Source of the DNA: Alphaproteobacteria bacterium
Lineage (GTDB): Bacteria > Pseudomonadota > Alphaproteobacteria > GCA-2731375
Direction of reading: 5' to 3'
DNA length: 33,265 nucleotides
Assembly: GCA_028824965.1 (NCBI GenBank)
Contig: JAPKBD010000010.1
Coordinates: 1 to 33,265 of the forward strand
Part shown: piece by piece, positions 24,745-33,265 of the stretch
Numbering within the stretch: the first letter of the stretch is position 1
Layout of the letters: each line of letters starts with the position of its first letter
Translations under genes and position numbers: made by a program
Notes under the pieces: generated by a model
What the model was told of the DNA's origin: nothing
Databases searched by the model: none
What the model saw: only the letters and a program-made list of their open reading frames with translations

Positions 24745-27146
24745 AGTTCACCCTTGCCTGGCTGAAAGACCATCTCGACACCGATGCAACGTTGGTGGAG
24801 ATCACCGATAAATTGACCGCCATCGGATTGGAGTTGGAGGGTGTAGAAGACCGCGCCGCCGATCTGGCCCCCTTCACGGTCGGTTACGTGATTGAGGCGA
24901 AACAGCATCCCAACGCTGATCGTCTGCGGGTCTGTATCGTTGATACGGGAGCTGAACATATCCAAGTGGTCTGTGGCGCCCCCAACGCGCGCACGGGCAT
25001 GAAAGGCGTTTTCGCACCATCGGGCACCACCATTCCCGGCAACGGCATGTTGTTGAAGCCAACAAGTATTCGCGGCGAAGAGTCCAATGGCATGCTTTGT
25101 TCCGAGCGTGAGATGGGGATGAGCGATGAGCACGACGGCATCATCGACCTACCCGAGGACACCGCCATCGGCACGCCCTTTGCAGAAGTTATGGGCTTGG
25201 ATGATCCGGTGATCGATATCAACGTGACCCCGAACAAGCAGGATTGCCTGGGCGTGCGTGGCATTGCCCGCGATCTGGCTGCCGCCGGCATGGGCACTTT
25301 GAAACCCCTGGATGCGACAGCGGTAACGGGTACCTATGACAGCCCCATCAATGTGGAACTGAACTTGGCGAGCGGTTACGAGGCAGCCTGCAGCTGCTTC
25401 CTGGGCCGGCATTTTCGTGGCCTTACGAACGGCGCCAGCCCCGATTGGCTGCAACGGCGTTTGACAGCCATCGGCTTGCGATCCATTTCGGCCCTGGTGG
25501 ATATGACGAACTACATCACCTACGACCTGGGCCGTCCCTTGCATGTATTCGATGCAGGCAAGGTCACCGGTAATATCCAGGCCCGCATGGCCACGGCGGG
25601 AGAAACCTTCCAGGCCCTGGACGGCAAGGAATACGAGTTGGATGGCGAGATTACGGTGATTGCCGACCAAAATGCGGCAGAGGCCATTGGTGGCGTTATG
25701 GGTGGTGAGGCATCCGGTTGTACGGATGAGACGACCGAGATGTTCCTGGAGGCGGCATTGTTTGATGCCCACCGTACAGCGGCCACGGGCCGACGACTGG
25801 GTATCGAAAGCGATGCCCGCTATCGCTTTGAACGTGGCGTCGATCCGGCCATGGTCCAGCCTGGCGTGGAAATCGCCACCCGTATGATTTTGGATATGTG
25901 TGGCGGCGAGACCTCCCACACGGTTATGGCCGGCACGCCTGTGGGCCCGGCCAAGGTCGTCGGCTTCCGCCCCGCGCGTGTGACGGAATTGATCGGCATC
26001 GACGTGGATGAGGCGGAACAACGCAAGATCCTTTCCGACTTGGGCTTTGGTATCGCTGACGGAGTGGACAACTGGCAGGTCACAGCGCCGACGTGGCGTA
26101 CGGATATTGATGGCGAAGCGGATATTGTTGAGGAAGTCGCCCGCATCGCCGGCTATGACCGCATTGTCTCCACGCCATTGCCGCGCCTGTCGGTCACCTC
26201 GAAACCTGCTTTGACCCCTGCACAAAGGCGTCGGCCCACGGCCAAGCGCGCCCTCGCCTCCCGCGGGATGATGGAATGTGTAACCTGGTCCTTCATGCCG
26301 CGCCGGTTCGCCGAATTGTTCGGCGGCGGTGATGAGGCGATGCTGCTGACCAATCCCATTTCATCGGAACTGGATGCCATGCGCCCCTCTATGCTGGGGA
26401 ATTTGATCCTGGCAGTTGGTCGCAACGTTGATCGCGGTTTCGAAGATGTTTCGCTGTTCGAAGTCGGCCCGCAATTCCGCGACACCACGCCCAAGGGTCA
26501 GGATTTCGTTGCTGCCGGTTTGCGCCGGGGCCGCAATGCCCGCCGCCACTGGGACCAAACCCCGCGTGCCGTCGATGCCTATGACGCCAAGGCCGATGCC
26601 CTGGCGGTGTTGGAAGCGATTGGCGCACCGACAGCGTCCATCCAGATCGCGACGGAGGCACCGGCCTGGTATCACCCGGGCCGATCGGGTGTCTTGCGCC
26701 TGGGACCCAAAAACGTCCTGGCAGCCTTTGGTGAGGTGCACCCACGAATCCTGGATCGTATGGATGTGACAGGGCCCATGGTGGCCTTTGAAGTGTTCAT
26801 CGACAACGCGCCGCTGCCCAAGGCCAAAGCGACCCGCAACCGCGCCGAATTGCTGGTTAGTGATCTGCAATCCGTGCAGCGCGATTTCGCCTTCGTGGTC
26901 GATCAGGCCACCACAGCAGCGGCAATTGTGCGGGCTGCCAAAGGCGCCGACAAAGCGTTCATTGGCGAGGTCAACGTATTTGATATCTATGACGGCAAGG
27001 GCATTGAGGACGGCAAAAAATCCGTCGCCATTACCGCCCGACTGGAGCCCAAGGACGCGACCTTGACCGACCCGGTGATCGAGGCCATCGCCGCCAAGAT
27101 CGTCGCAGCGGTCAGCAAAGCCACGGGTGGCACGTTGCGAGGTTGA
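24741..27146 (+). CDS. pheT: Phenylalanyl-tRNA synthetase beta subunit
   Basis: An 801-residue beta subunit. Domains in order: the opening [15 protein letters not shown], an OB-fold tRNA-binding domain (about 40-150, '[12 protein letters not shown]'), the B3/B4 editing region (about 210-400, including '[16 protein letters not shown]'), a B5 DNA-binding-like domain (about 405-480), a core-like region, and the C-terminal anticodon-binding FDX-ACB domain ending at 801. I start it at 24741, overlapping pheS, because the residues before that in the longer frame lie inside pheS. Complete. Confidence 0.97.
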   Translation: MKFTLAWLKDHLDTDATLVEITDKLTAIGLELEGVEDRAADLAPFTVGYVIEAKQHPNADRLRVCIVDTGAEHIQVVCGAPNARTGMKGVFAPSGTTIPGNGMLLKPTSIRGEESNGMLCSEREMGMSDEHDGIIDLPEDTAIGTPFAEVMGLDDPVIDINVTPNKQDCLGVRGIARDLAAAGMGTLKPLDATAVTGTYDSPINVELNLASGYEAACSCFLGRHFRGLTNGASPDWLQRRLTAIGLRSISALVDMTNYITYDLGRPLHVFDAGKVTGNIQARMATAGETFQALDGKEYELDGEITVIADQNAAEAIGGVMGGEASGCTDETTEMFLEAALFDAHRTAATGRRLGIESDARYRFERGVDPAMVQPGVEIATRMILDMCGGETSHTVMAGTPVGPAKVVGFRPARVTELIGIDVDEAEQRKILSDLGFGIADGVDNWQVTAPTWRTDIDGEADIVEEVARIAGYDRIVSTPLPRLSVTSKPALTPAQRRRPTAKRALASRGMMECVTWSFMPRRFAELFGGGDEAMLLTNPISSELDAMRPSMLGNLILAVGRNVDRGFEDVSLFEVGPQFRDTTPKGQDFVAAGLRRGRNARRHWDQTPRAVDAYDAKADALAVLEAIGAPTASIQIATEAPAWYHPGRSGVLRLGPKNVLAAFGEVHPRILDRMDVTGPMVAFEVFIDNAPLPKAKATRNRAELLVSDLQSVQRDFAFVVDQATTAAAIVRAAKGADKAFIGEVNVFDIYDGKGIEDGKKSVAITARLEPKDATLTDPVIEAIAAKIVAAVSKATGGTLRG

Positions 27147-27178
27147 ATTTCGGAATTTTCCTCCTATATTGGAGGAAA
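27143..27178 (+). promoter_or_regulatory. vapBC promoter with overlapping palindromic operator
   Basis: A perfect inverted repeat TTTCCTCC-tatatt-GGAGGAAA spans 27157-27178. Its spacer TATATT (27165-27170) makes a good -10 box, with TTGAAT (27143-27148) 16 bases upstream as -35, overlapping the pheT stop. A third copy GGAGGAAA follows directly at 27179-27186 and carries the vapB ribosome site. A repressor bound here would block the promoter, as expected for VapBC autoregulation. Confidence 0.7.
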
Positions 27179-27191
27179 GGAGGAAAATGCT

Positions 27192-27446
27192 ATGCCCCTG
27201 AACATCAAAGACGAACAAACCCACGCGATGGCGAAAGAACTCGCCAGCCTCACCGGCGAAACCCTGACGAAGGCGGTTAAGCACGCAATTCAGGATAAAA
27301 TCACGCACCTAAACAATGCTCATGATAAAGAACATATCGCCGATCAACTTGAGCAAATTGCCCTATATTGCGCAGGCTTACCAAGGCGCAGTAATAATAC
27401 ACCGGATGAAATTATTGGCTATGACGACCGTGGCCTGCCGAAATGA
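27192..27446 (+). CDS. vapB: VapB-type antitoxin (Rv0623-like)
   Basis: An 84-residue antitoxin of the Rv0623-like group. The N-terminal half (PLNIKDEQTHAMAKELASL...GETLTKAVKHAI) is a ribbon-helix-helix type DNA-binding region; the C-terminal half is polar and would wrap the toxin. ggagg lies 8 bases before ATG. It overlaps the toxin start by ATGA (27443-27446). It should repress its own promoter through the palindrome just upstream and neutralise the partner toxin. Confidence 0.9.
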   Translation: MPLNIKDEQTHAMAKELASLTGETLTKAVKHAIQDKITHLNNAHDKEHIADQLEQIALYCAGLPRRSNNTPDEIIGYDDRGLPK

Positions 27447-27850
27447 TCGTTGTCGATACATCAGCGATTGTCGCCATTCTCTACGATGAGCCGGAACGGC
27501 TTCAGTTCACGGATATAATCTTGTCGGCGTCTGCCGCAAAAATGAGCGTCGCAAGCCTGCTTGAAGCTCGAATTGTTTTACATTTCGACGCCGGCCAAGA
27601 CGCCATCATGGCGTTGGATTCACTTCTTCTCAAAAGCCGTATTGAATTGCTGGAAGTCTCGCCACAAATGGCTGATATCGCATTCACAGCTTATTGCCAA
27701 TACGGCAAAGGTACAGGTAGTTCGGCAAAATTGAACTACGGCGATTGCTTTGCCTATGCGTTAGCCAAGCATTTGAATTTACCGCTCCTGTTCAAAGGCA
27801 ACGACTTTTCCCAAACTGATCTTGTTGCAGCAGTCGATATATTCGGCTGA
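27443..27850 (+). CDS. vapC: VapC-type PIN-domain ribonuclease toxin
   Basis: A 135-residue PIN-domain toxin, a metal-dependent RNase. The acidic active-site residues are visible: D5 in VVDTSAI, E41 in 'LLEARIV', D101 in 'NYGDCFAYALA' and D121 in 'KGNDF'. In characterised VapC proteins the targets are tRNA or rRNA; the target here is unknown. The length is normal and the reading frame is intact, so the pair is probably functional. It lies between pheT and the selenoprotein module, a position compatible with horizontal arrival. Confidence 0.93.
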   Translation: MIVVDTSAIVAILYDEPERLQFTDIILSASAAKMSVASLLEARIVLHFDAGQDAIMALDSLLLKSRIELLEVSPQMADIAFTAYCQYGKGTGSSAKLNYGDCFAYALAKHLNLPLLFKGNDFSQTDLVAAVDIFG

Positions 27851-27928
27851 ACGCGCGCCTGCCCTCCAACATCGACAGAACTGCAAGATTTCGCTAAGTT
27901 CACCGCAAGCAAACGGGGAAACATCTTT

Positions 27929-29362
27929 ATGAGTGTTATTGCAAATGGCTTGGTAGCCGTGGTCAAGCAGGATTGCGAAACCTGCGTCATGATCGAACCT
28001 ATTCTGGCGCAACTGGCAGCGGATGGCATTTCTGTCTACAGCCAGGATAATCCGGATTTTCCGGCCACAGTACCCGGTGTGCTGGATGACCGGGCGTTGG
28101 AGACCTCCTTCAACCTGGATATCGAAACAGTCCCAACCTTGATCCGTATGACGGACGGGAAGGAAGCCGGGCGCGTGGTCGGCTGGGTACGCGATGAATG
28201 GCGGGATTTCACCGCCATCGCAGATTTGGGTGAGGACCTTCCGGCTTTCCGCCCTGGTTGCGGCTCTAAAAGCGTTGAACCGGGTATTGCGGAGGAGCTG
28301 GCGGTGCGCTTTGGCGATACCCCCATCGTCTCCCGCCGCATTGAAGTCGCACCGTTGGAAGACGAGATTGAGGCCTGCTTTGACCGGGGCTGGAGCGACG
28401 GCCTGCCCGTGGTTCCGCCCACGCCAACACGGGTTTATCGTATGTTGCAGGGCACCACACGGGCGCCTGACGAAGTGATCGGCATCATCCCCCCGGATTT
28501 GTCACCTTGCACGGTGGAAAAGGTTGCCATCAACGCGGTCATGGCAGGCTGCAAGCCGGAATATATGCCCGTTGTTTTGGCTGCTGTAGAAGCTGCCTTG
28601 ATCGAAGAATTCTGCATGCATGGTCTGTTGTGCACGACCATGTTCGCCGGCCCCATGGTTGTCGTCAACGGCCCCATGGCGCGCAAGATCGGCATGAACG
28701 CGCGGGAGAATGCCCTGGGTCAGGGCAATCGCGCCAATGCGACCATCGGTCGGGCGCTGCAATTGATCATTCGCAATGTGGGTGGTGGCAAACCAGGCGG
28801 CATCGACCGGGCCTGCCTGGGCAATCCGGGCAAATACACCTTTTGTTTTGCCGAGGACGAGGAAGGCTCGAACTGGGAGTCGCTCTCGGTCGAACGTGGC
28901 TTCGCGCCCGACGCCTCCACCGTGACACTTTTTGCAGCTGATGGCGTGCAGGCAATCTCGGATCAGAAATCACGCAAGCCTGAGAGCCTGGCCCGCACTT
29001 TCGCGGCCTGTTTGCGTATCGTCGATCATCCAAAATACGTCATGGCGGCGGATGCCTTTCTGGTCGTTTCACCAGAGCATGAACGGACTTTCATCAATGC
29101 CGGCTGGACCAAGGCGCGGCTGAAGGAAGAATTGGACGAATTGTTAATGATCCCCGGATCAGAACTGGTCGTCGGTGCAGGCGGTATAGACGAAGGCATC
29201 CCCCTGGACCTGGCTGATAAAACCCTACCCAAGTTCCGCCCCGGCGGCCTGAACATCGTTCGGGCTGGCGGCGGGGCGGGTATGTTTTCCGCTGTCATCG
29301 GCGGCTGGGCCGCTGGGGGCGAAAAAGGCTCCATCCCTGTAACCAAGGAGATAACTCTATGA
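27929..29362 (+). CDS. Thioredoxin-fold protein with C-terminal UGSC-associated domain
   Basis: A 477-residue protein. Residues 1-105 form a thioredoxin-like domain: CETC at 16-19 and a cis-proline in 'ETVPTLIRM'. The remaining ~350 residues form a domain of unknown function, opening with DRGWSDGLPVVPPTPTRV (about 152-170), with 'GNPGKYTFCFAEDE' and a glycine-rich C-terminal stretch ending shortly before KEITL. I recall this type as a neighbour of UGSC-motif proteins; this is from memory, not a search. Its stop overlaps the start of the selenoprotein gene (ATGA at 29359-29362), so the two likely act together. A thioredoxin domain reducing the partner's selenenyl group is a plausible inference. 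Reaction unknown. Confidence 0.8.
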   Translation: MSVIANGLVAVVKQDCETCVMIEPILAQLAADGISVYSQDNPDFPATVPGVLDDRALETSFNLDIETVPTLIRMTDGKEAGRVVGWVRDEWRDFTAIADLGEDLPAFRPGCGSKSVEPGIAEELAVRFGDTPIVSRRIEVAPLEDEIEACFDRGWSDGLPVVPPTPTRVYRMLQGTTRAPDEVIGIIPPDLSPCTVEKVAINAVMAGCKPEYMPVVLAAVEAALIEEFCMHGLLCTTMFAGPMVVVNGPMARKIGMNARENALGQGNRANATIGRALQLIIRNVGGGKPGGIDRACLGNPGKYTFCFAEDEEGSNWESLSVERGFAPDASTVTLFAADGVQAISDQKSRKPESLARTFAACLRIVDHPKYVMAADAFLVVSPEHERTFINAGWTKARLKEELDELLMIPGSELVVGAGGIDEGIPLDLADKTLPKFRPGGLNIVRAGGGAGMFSAVIGGWAAGGEKGSIPVTKEITL

Positions 29363-29883
29363 ATGACACCATCGTCATGCTCGACCCCACGTCAGAGCAG
29401 ACCCCGGCGCAAAGGCAGTTGTTGCCGCGCCCGGAAAAACTGGAAGGGCTGACCGTCGGCCTTCTGGATATTTCAAAACCACGGGGAAACATCTTCCTCG
29501 ACCAACTGGACGCGCTGTTGAGCGACAAGGGCATCGCCGTCAAACGCTATACCAAGCCAACCTTTACCCGCGTCGCACCGGTCGATCTGAAACAACAGAT
29601 CGCCTCGGAAGTTGATGTGGTTGTTGAAGGCCTGGCCGATTGAGGCTCGTGTACCTCGTGCTGTATGCATGATATCACGGATCTTGAAGGTCGCGGCATT
29701 CCCGGTGTGGGCGTCGCCTCCACCGAATTCACCGAAGCAGCGGCAGCTCAAGCCATCTCCCTAGGCTTCGATGCGCCCATGGTTTTCGTCCAGCATCCGA
29801 TCCAGGATCGCAACGACGATGAAATGCGCGCCCTGGCCGAAGCAGCCTATGACGAAATCGTCGCACGGGTCTCGCAAAGCTAA
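29359..29883 (+). CDS. UGSC-family selenoprotein (in-frame TGA read as selenocysteine)
   Basis: A 174-residue protein if TGA at 29641-29643 (codon 95) is read as selenocysteine. The frame is otherwise open on both sides: 94 codons before and 79 after, ending at TAA 29881-29883. The residues around it read GLAD-U-GSCTSCCMHD, matching the U-G-S-C motif that names this redox family, in which some members have Cys instead. A SECIS-like hairpin follows (29656-29680). An aaggag lies 9 bases before ATG, inside the upstream thioredoxin-fold gene. The biochemical role is unknown; the U-x-x-C motif suggests a thiol/selenol redox reaction. A stop-split pseudogene is the alternative. Confidence 0.85.
29656..29680 (+). 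promoter_or_regulatory. Candidate bacterial SECIS element
   Basis: The hairpin has a lower stem cgtg/cacg (29657-29660 with 29676-29679, plus an outer T-G pair), a two-base bulge ct on the 5' side, an upper stem gtat/atat (29663-29666 with 29672-29675, one G-T pair) and a five-base loop gcatg. The loop starts 24 bases after the TGA and begins with G. Distance, loop size and leading G fit the known bacterial SECIS pattern recognised by SelB. Folded by eye only. Confidence 0.6.
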
Positions 29884-29889
29884 GGTGTC

Positions 29890-30675
29890 CTAAAAGGACC
29901 CTGGGGGGTAGCGCCCTACCCCCCAGCCGCCGTCCACAGGCAGGACCTGTCCGGTGACAAAGGATGCGGCATCGGAGCAGAGGAAGGCGACGGCGTGGGC
30001 GATATCTATGGGCTGGCCGACCCGCTGCAGGGGTGTTTCCACCAGCATGCGCTGTTGCACGGTGCCTTGTTCATGAATGCGGGCGCTTGTCATAGGTGTT
30101 TCGATCAGGCCCGGCGCTATGGCGTTGATGCGAATGCCGACGGGGCCGAATTCCGCCGCCATCTGCCGGGTCAGCCCGTTCAGGGCGGATTTTGAAGCGG
30201 CGTAGGCCCCCGCGTTGGGCGTGCCAATCAGGGCGAAAATCGATGACATATTAACAATCGCACCGCCGCCGGTAGCGGGCATGACCTGGGCTGCGGCGCG
30301 GGACATCGCAAACACGGCGTTCAGGTTGATGTCCATGATCCGCGCCATCTCATCGCGGTTGCTGTCCAATACGGACCGGGCCTGACCAACGCCGGCGTTA
30401 TTTACCAGGATGCGCCAAGGTGCATCGATCACCGCGGCAGCAGCCTTTACTTTGTCACCGGCGTCGGGTGCGATCAGATCAAGGGCCAGAATTGTAATCT
30501 GCCCCTCAGGCCCATCAGCAGCGAGGCGTTCCAGGCCCTCCTGGTTTTGATCCACGGCCAAAACCTGTGCACCACGCTCCGCCAGCAGTAATGCCGTGGC
30601 CCGCCCAATACCGGATGCAGCACCCGTTACCACCGCCAGGCGGCCATCTGAAAAGCGAAATTCATCTGCGGTCAT
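29890..30675 (-). CDS. SDR family NAD(P)-dependent oxidoreductase
   Basis: A 261-residue classical short-chain dehydrogenase/reductase, different from the one at 12965. The cofactor motif is TGAASGIG near residue 17, NNAG lies near 93, the catalytic Ser is in 'IVNMSSIF' and the Y-x-x-x-K in 'AYAASKSAL'; the C-terminus has 'GQVLPVDGGWGVGRYP'. I start it at 30675, where gagag lies upstream and the family N-terminus begins; the longer frame to 30759 looks non-coding. It converges on the selenoprotein gene with 6 bases between stops and diverges from lepA. Substrate unknown. Confidence 0.9.
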   Translation of the reverse strand: MTADEFRFSDGRLAVVTGAASGIGRATALLLAERGAQVLAVDQNQEGLERLAADGPEGQITILALDLIAPDAGDKVKAAAAVIDAPWRILVNNAGVGQARSVLDSNRDEMARIMDINLNAVFAMSRAAAQVMPATGGGAIVNMSSIFALIGTPNAGAYAASKSALNGLTRQMAAEFGPVGIRINAIAPGLIETPMTSARIHEQGTVQQRMLVETPLQRVGQPIDIAHAVAFLCSDAASFVTGQVLPVDGGWGVGRYPPGSF

Positions 30676-30789
30676 GTGAAGAAGTCTCTCATTCTTGTTG
30701 CCAACATATTCCCCACTATAGCGGCGAAAAGTAGAGATGACGCATTGGCTCTTCCGCATGACGCCAAGCGGTGCTAAAAGCGCCCCGCA

Positions 30790-32589
30790 ATGACAGATTT
30801 AAAACATATCCGCAATTTCTCCATCATCGCCCATATTGATCACGGCAAGTCCACGTTGGCGGACCGTTTGATCGAATTCTGCGGCGGCTTGGATAGCCGT
30901 GAGATGCAGGAGCAGGTTCTCGATTCCATGGATCTGGAACGGGAACGTGGCATCACCATTAAGGCCCAGACCGTGCGCCTGAACTACACGGCAAAGGATG
31001 GCGAGACGTATATCCTGAATCTGATCGACACCCCTGGCCACGTGGATTTCGCCTATGAGGTCAACCGCTCTCTGGCCGCCTGTGAAGGCTCGTTACTGGT
31101 GGTGGACGCCTCCCAAGGGGTTGAGGCCCAGACCCTCGCGAACGTCTATCAGGCCATTGAAAACGACCATGAAATCGTCCCTATCCTGAATAAAATCGAT
31201 CTGCCCGCAGCTGAACCGGAACGGGTTCAGGCCCAGATTGAGGACGTTATCGGCATCGACGCCTCGGAAGCTATTTTTACCTCTGCCAAATCCGGCATCG
31301 GCATTGAAGAAACCTTGGAAGCCTTGGTAAAGCGCCTTCCAGCCCCTACGGGCGACGCAGAAGCGCCTCTACAGGCCTTGTTGGTCGATAGTTGGTATGA
31401 TTCCTACTTAGGCGTGATTGTGCTTGTCCGCGTCATGCAGGGCCGTCTGGAAAAAGGCATGCGCGCGCGCCTGATGGCAACGAATGCCCGGCATCTGATC
31501 GAACAAGTCGGTGTCTTTACACCAAAACTGGAAAAGACCGGGATCTTAGGTCCCGGCGAATTGGGCTATTTCACCGCCTCCATCAAGGATGTCTCGGAGA
31601 CCCGCGTCGGCGATACTTTGACCGATGACCGTAATCCGACGGAACATGCCCTCGAAGGCTTCAAGCCGGCCATTCCGGTGGTGTTTTGTGGCCTGTTTCC
31701 CATCGATGCGGCAAATTTTGATGACCTGCGGGAAAGTCTGGCACGCTTGAAACTGAACGACGCCTCATTTAATTTCGAGACGGAAAGCTCCCCCGCCCTG
31801 GGCTTTGGCTTCCGTTGCGGGTTTCTGGGGCTGTTGCACATGGAGATCGTGCAACAGCGGTTGGAGCGGGAATTTAATCTGGATCTGATCACCACGGCCC
31901 CCAGCGTGATCTACCACGTCTATATGATCGACGGCACGATGGCGGATATCCACAATCCCGCCGACATGCCCGACCCTGTGCAAATCGACCACATTGAAGA
32001 GCCCTGGATCAAAGCGACGATCCTGGTACCGGACGAATATCTGGGCCAAGTCCTGAAATTGTGTGAGGAGCGGCGCGGCAGCCAGACCAATCTGACCTAT
32101 GCCGGCAACCGGGCCATGGTGCAGTACGAACTGCCCCTGAACGAAGTCGTGTTCGATTTCTATGATCGCCTGAAATCCGTCTCTCGCGGCTACGCCTCCT
32201 TTGACTACGAATTGGTGGACTACCGGACTGAGCGGCTGGTCAAAATGTCGATCCTGGTCAACCATGAACCCGTCGATGCCCTGGCCATGATCGTCCATGC
32301 AGGCCGGGCCGACACCCGTGGCCGGGCGCTGTGTGAGCGTTTGAAGGACCTGATCCCAAGGCAGTTATTCGCCATCGCCATTCAGGCCGCCATTGGGGGC
32401 CGGGTCATCGCGCGGGAAACTGTGCGCGCCATGCGCAAGGACGTGCTGGCCAAATGCTACGGCGGCGATGTCAGCCGCAAACGAAAGCTGCTGGATAAGC
32501 AGAAAAAGGGCAAAAAGAAGATGCGCACCTTCGGCAAGGTGGAAATTCCGCAAGAAGCCTTTATCGCGGCCCTAAAGACTGGTGAGTAA
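30790..32589 (+). CDS. lepA: Elongation factor 4 (LepA), ribosomal back-translocase GTPase
   Basis: A 599-residue translational GTPase of normal LepA length. G motifs are visible: AHIDHGKST (P-loop), 'DTPGHVDF' and 'NKIDLPAA'. The EF-G-like domains follow, and the LepA-specific C-terminal part carries '[17 protein letters not shown]'. EF4 acts on the ribosome and inner membrane and helps with stalled or mistranslocated ribosomes. Divergent from the SDR gene, with a 114-base shared upstream region. Confidence 0.97.
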   Translation: MTDLKHIRNFSIIAHIDHGKSTLADRLIEFCGGLDSREMQEQVLDSMDLERERGITIKAQTVRLNYTAKDGETYILNLIDTPGHVDFAYEVNRSLAACEGSLLVVDASQGVEAQTLANVYQAIENDHEIVPILNKIDLPAAEPERVQAQIEDVIGIDASEAIFTSAKSGIGIEETLEALVKRLPAPTGDAEAPLQALLVDSWYDSYLGVIVLVRVMQGRLEKGMRARLMATNARHLIEQVGVFTPKLEKTGILGPGELGYFTASIKDVSETRVGDTLTDDRNPTEHALEGFKPAIPVVFCGLFPIDAANFDDLRESLARLKLNDASFNFETESSPALGFGFRCGFLGLLHMEIVQQRLEREFNLDLITTAPSVIYHVYMIDGTMADIHNPADMPDPVQIDHIEEPWIKATILVPDEYLGQVLKLCEERRGSQTNLTYAGNRAMVQYELPLNEVVFDFYDRLKSVSRGYASFDYELVDYRTERLVKMSILVNHEPVDALAMIVHAGRADTRGRALCERLKDLIPRQLFAIAIQAAIGGRVIARETVRAMRKDVLAKCYGGDVSRKRKLLDKQKKGKKKMRTFGKVEIPQEAFIAALKTGE

Positions 32590-32648
32590 TTGGGCCGGGG
32601 AATAATTGCGCCGTAAATTATTTGGCCTGTGAATAGGCCCTCTACGTA

Positions 32649-32978
32649 TTATTTAGAGAACGACCGACGTCGATTAGACGTCCGGGGTCGGCAAAAGAAC
32701 AATAATACAGCCGCCGGAATTATTGCCACCAACCAGGCCGGCCATTGCAGCAAAGCAATCATGCCCGGGTCCCAGATGCTGGGATGCAAATCACGCTGCA
32801 CCACCGCCTGCATCAGATTGATACTGCCCCGATCCAGATCATACCAAACCTGCCCCAGAATTCTGGGCTGCCAATCATCGGCCTGTAACGAGGCCAATGC
32901 TTCCGCCCCCGCAGCCAATAATGCGAGCCCGAGGAACACCAGCCCCAGGAGAAACCCTACCATTCTTATCTTAGCCAT
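32649..32978 (-). CDS. Hypothetical small membrane protein
   Basis: A 109-residue protein I do not recognise. It has a hydrophobic N-terminal segment (about 7-30), possibly a membrane anchor or signal, a polar middle containing 'GQVWYDLDRGSINLMQAVVQRDL', a second hydrophobic segment (about 78-95), and a basic tail. Two spans with the loop outside the cytoplasm is the simplest topology. Small proteins with this W-Y-x-L-D-x-x-S-x-N style occur widely in Rhodospirillales. It converges with lepA, leaving a 59-base gap that holds several short inverted repeats. Confidence 0.65.
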   Translation of the reverse strand: MAKIRMVGFLLGLVFLGLALLAAGAEALASLQADDWQPRILGQVWYDLDRGSINLMQAVVQRDLHPSIWDPGMIALLQWPAWLVAIIPAAVLLFFCRPRTSNRRRSFSK

Positions 32979-33123
32979 AGCCCTGCAAACACCATTTCGT
33001 CCGATTCAATCACGTTCTTGCCGTAATCATTGAAAAATCGACATCAGAAGTCCATTTGTTCCCTATCACCATATTGCCCACAGGGACATTCCTCACTATG
33101 TTCGGCCCCGCAATGTTTTCTGT

Positions 33124-33213
33124 GGAGGGGTGGCCGAGTGGTTGAAGGCGCACGCCTGGAAAGTGTGTATACGGGAGACCGTATCGTGGGTTCGAATCCC
33201 ACTCCCTCCGCCA
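33124..33213 (+). tRNA. tRNA-Ser(GGA)
   Basis: A 90-base type II tRNA with encoded CCA. The acceptor arms ggagggg and tccctcc pair (last pair G-T). The anticodon stem cacgc/gtgtg encloses the loop ctGGAaa, so the anticodon is GGA and it reads UCC and UCU serine codons. The long variable arm (tacgggagaccgta) is typical of tRNA-Ser. The T arm gtggg-ttcgaat-cccac is perfect. The 52 bases after it are AT-rich and carry no gene. Confidence 0.96.
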
Positions 33214-33265
33214 TTAATTTCATATATCATGCTGATTTATAATAGATTTATGGGATTATAGAATG

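Noticed and set aside
25149-26225. A 358-codon open frame antisense to pheT, with others nearby
   Set aside because: pheT is certain, and the antisense frame gives a low-complexity, Arg/His/Gln-rich translation.
29665-29883. A separate 72-codon gene after the TGA
   Set aside because: It is in the same frame as the upstream ORF, has no ribosome site of its own, and continues the UGSC family sequence, so it is the C-terminal part of the selenoprotein.
33030-33242. A 70-codon open frame across the tRNA-Ser gene
   Set aside because: It reads through a tRNA gene and has no family features.
1-33265. CRISPR arrays, insertion sequences, phage genes or long direct repeats
   Set aside because: I saw no regularly spaced repeats, transposase or phage-like proteins, and no terminal inverted repeats at the five breakpoints.

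Overview
This window looks like chromosomal DNA of a free-living, aerobic, moderately GC-rich alphaproteobacterium, most likely a marine or soil Rhodospirillales-type lineage. The grounds are a cbb3 oxidase locus in ccoOQP-G-I-S order, rpmI-rplT followed by pheST, an EF4 (lepA) gene, a TRAP carboxylate transporter and many acyl-CoA enzymes. The assignment rests on gene content and protein style only; no database search was possible.

Layout. 1-3660: a DMT exporter, a DUF547 protein, an acyl-CoA carboxylase carboxyltransferase and the stub of an amidohydrolase. 3660-7970 (minus): a GNAT enzyme and a damaged cbb3 oxidase locus (ccoS, a ccoG-ccoI chimera, ccoP, ccoQ, the 3' half of ccoO; ccoN absent). 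8067-14901 (plus): an acyl-CoA cluster (carboxyltransferase, patatin-related lipase, enoyl-CoA hydratase, SDR, acyl-CoA dehydrogenase). 14888-18355 (minus): GNAT, TauD-type dioxygenase, PhyH dioxygenase, glutathione S-transferase and LysE exporter, tightly packed. 18447-22740: a mixed stretch with a truncated TRAP permease, a truncated DsbA, a LysR regulator, a YqaA-like membrane protein, a carboxymuconolactone decarboxylase family protein, and truncated Zn-alcohol dehydrogenase and PhyH genes. 22851-27146: translation genes rpmI-rplT-pheS-pheT with a leader hairpin and a strong terminator. 27143-27850: a VapBC toxin-antitoxin pair with a palindromic operator. 27929-29883: a two-gene redox module. 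29890-33213: an SDR, lepA, a small membrane protein and tRNA-Ser(GGA).

The most notable item is the module at 27929-29883. A thioredoxin-fold protein (CETC) overlaps by 4 nt a gene whose frame is interrupted by one TGA at 29641-29643. That TGA sits exactly at the first position of a U-G-S-C motif, the same frame continues for 79 more sense codons, and a bacterial SECIS-like hairpin follows at the expected distance. I read this as a UGSC-family selenoprotein that ordinary gene calling would split in two.

The second theme is a series of five scars where genes end abruptly inside conserved domains (about 3632, 5502, 7966, 19025 and 22497). Each is best explained by loss of an internal segment. 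One scar fuses ccoG in frame to ccoI. These may be true deletions or collapsed metagenome assembly; read mapping would decide.
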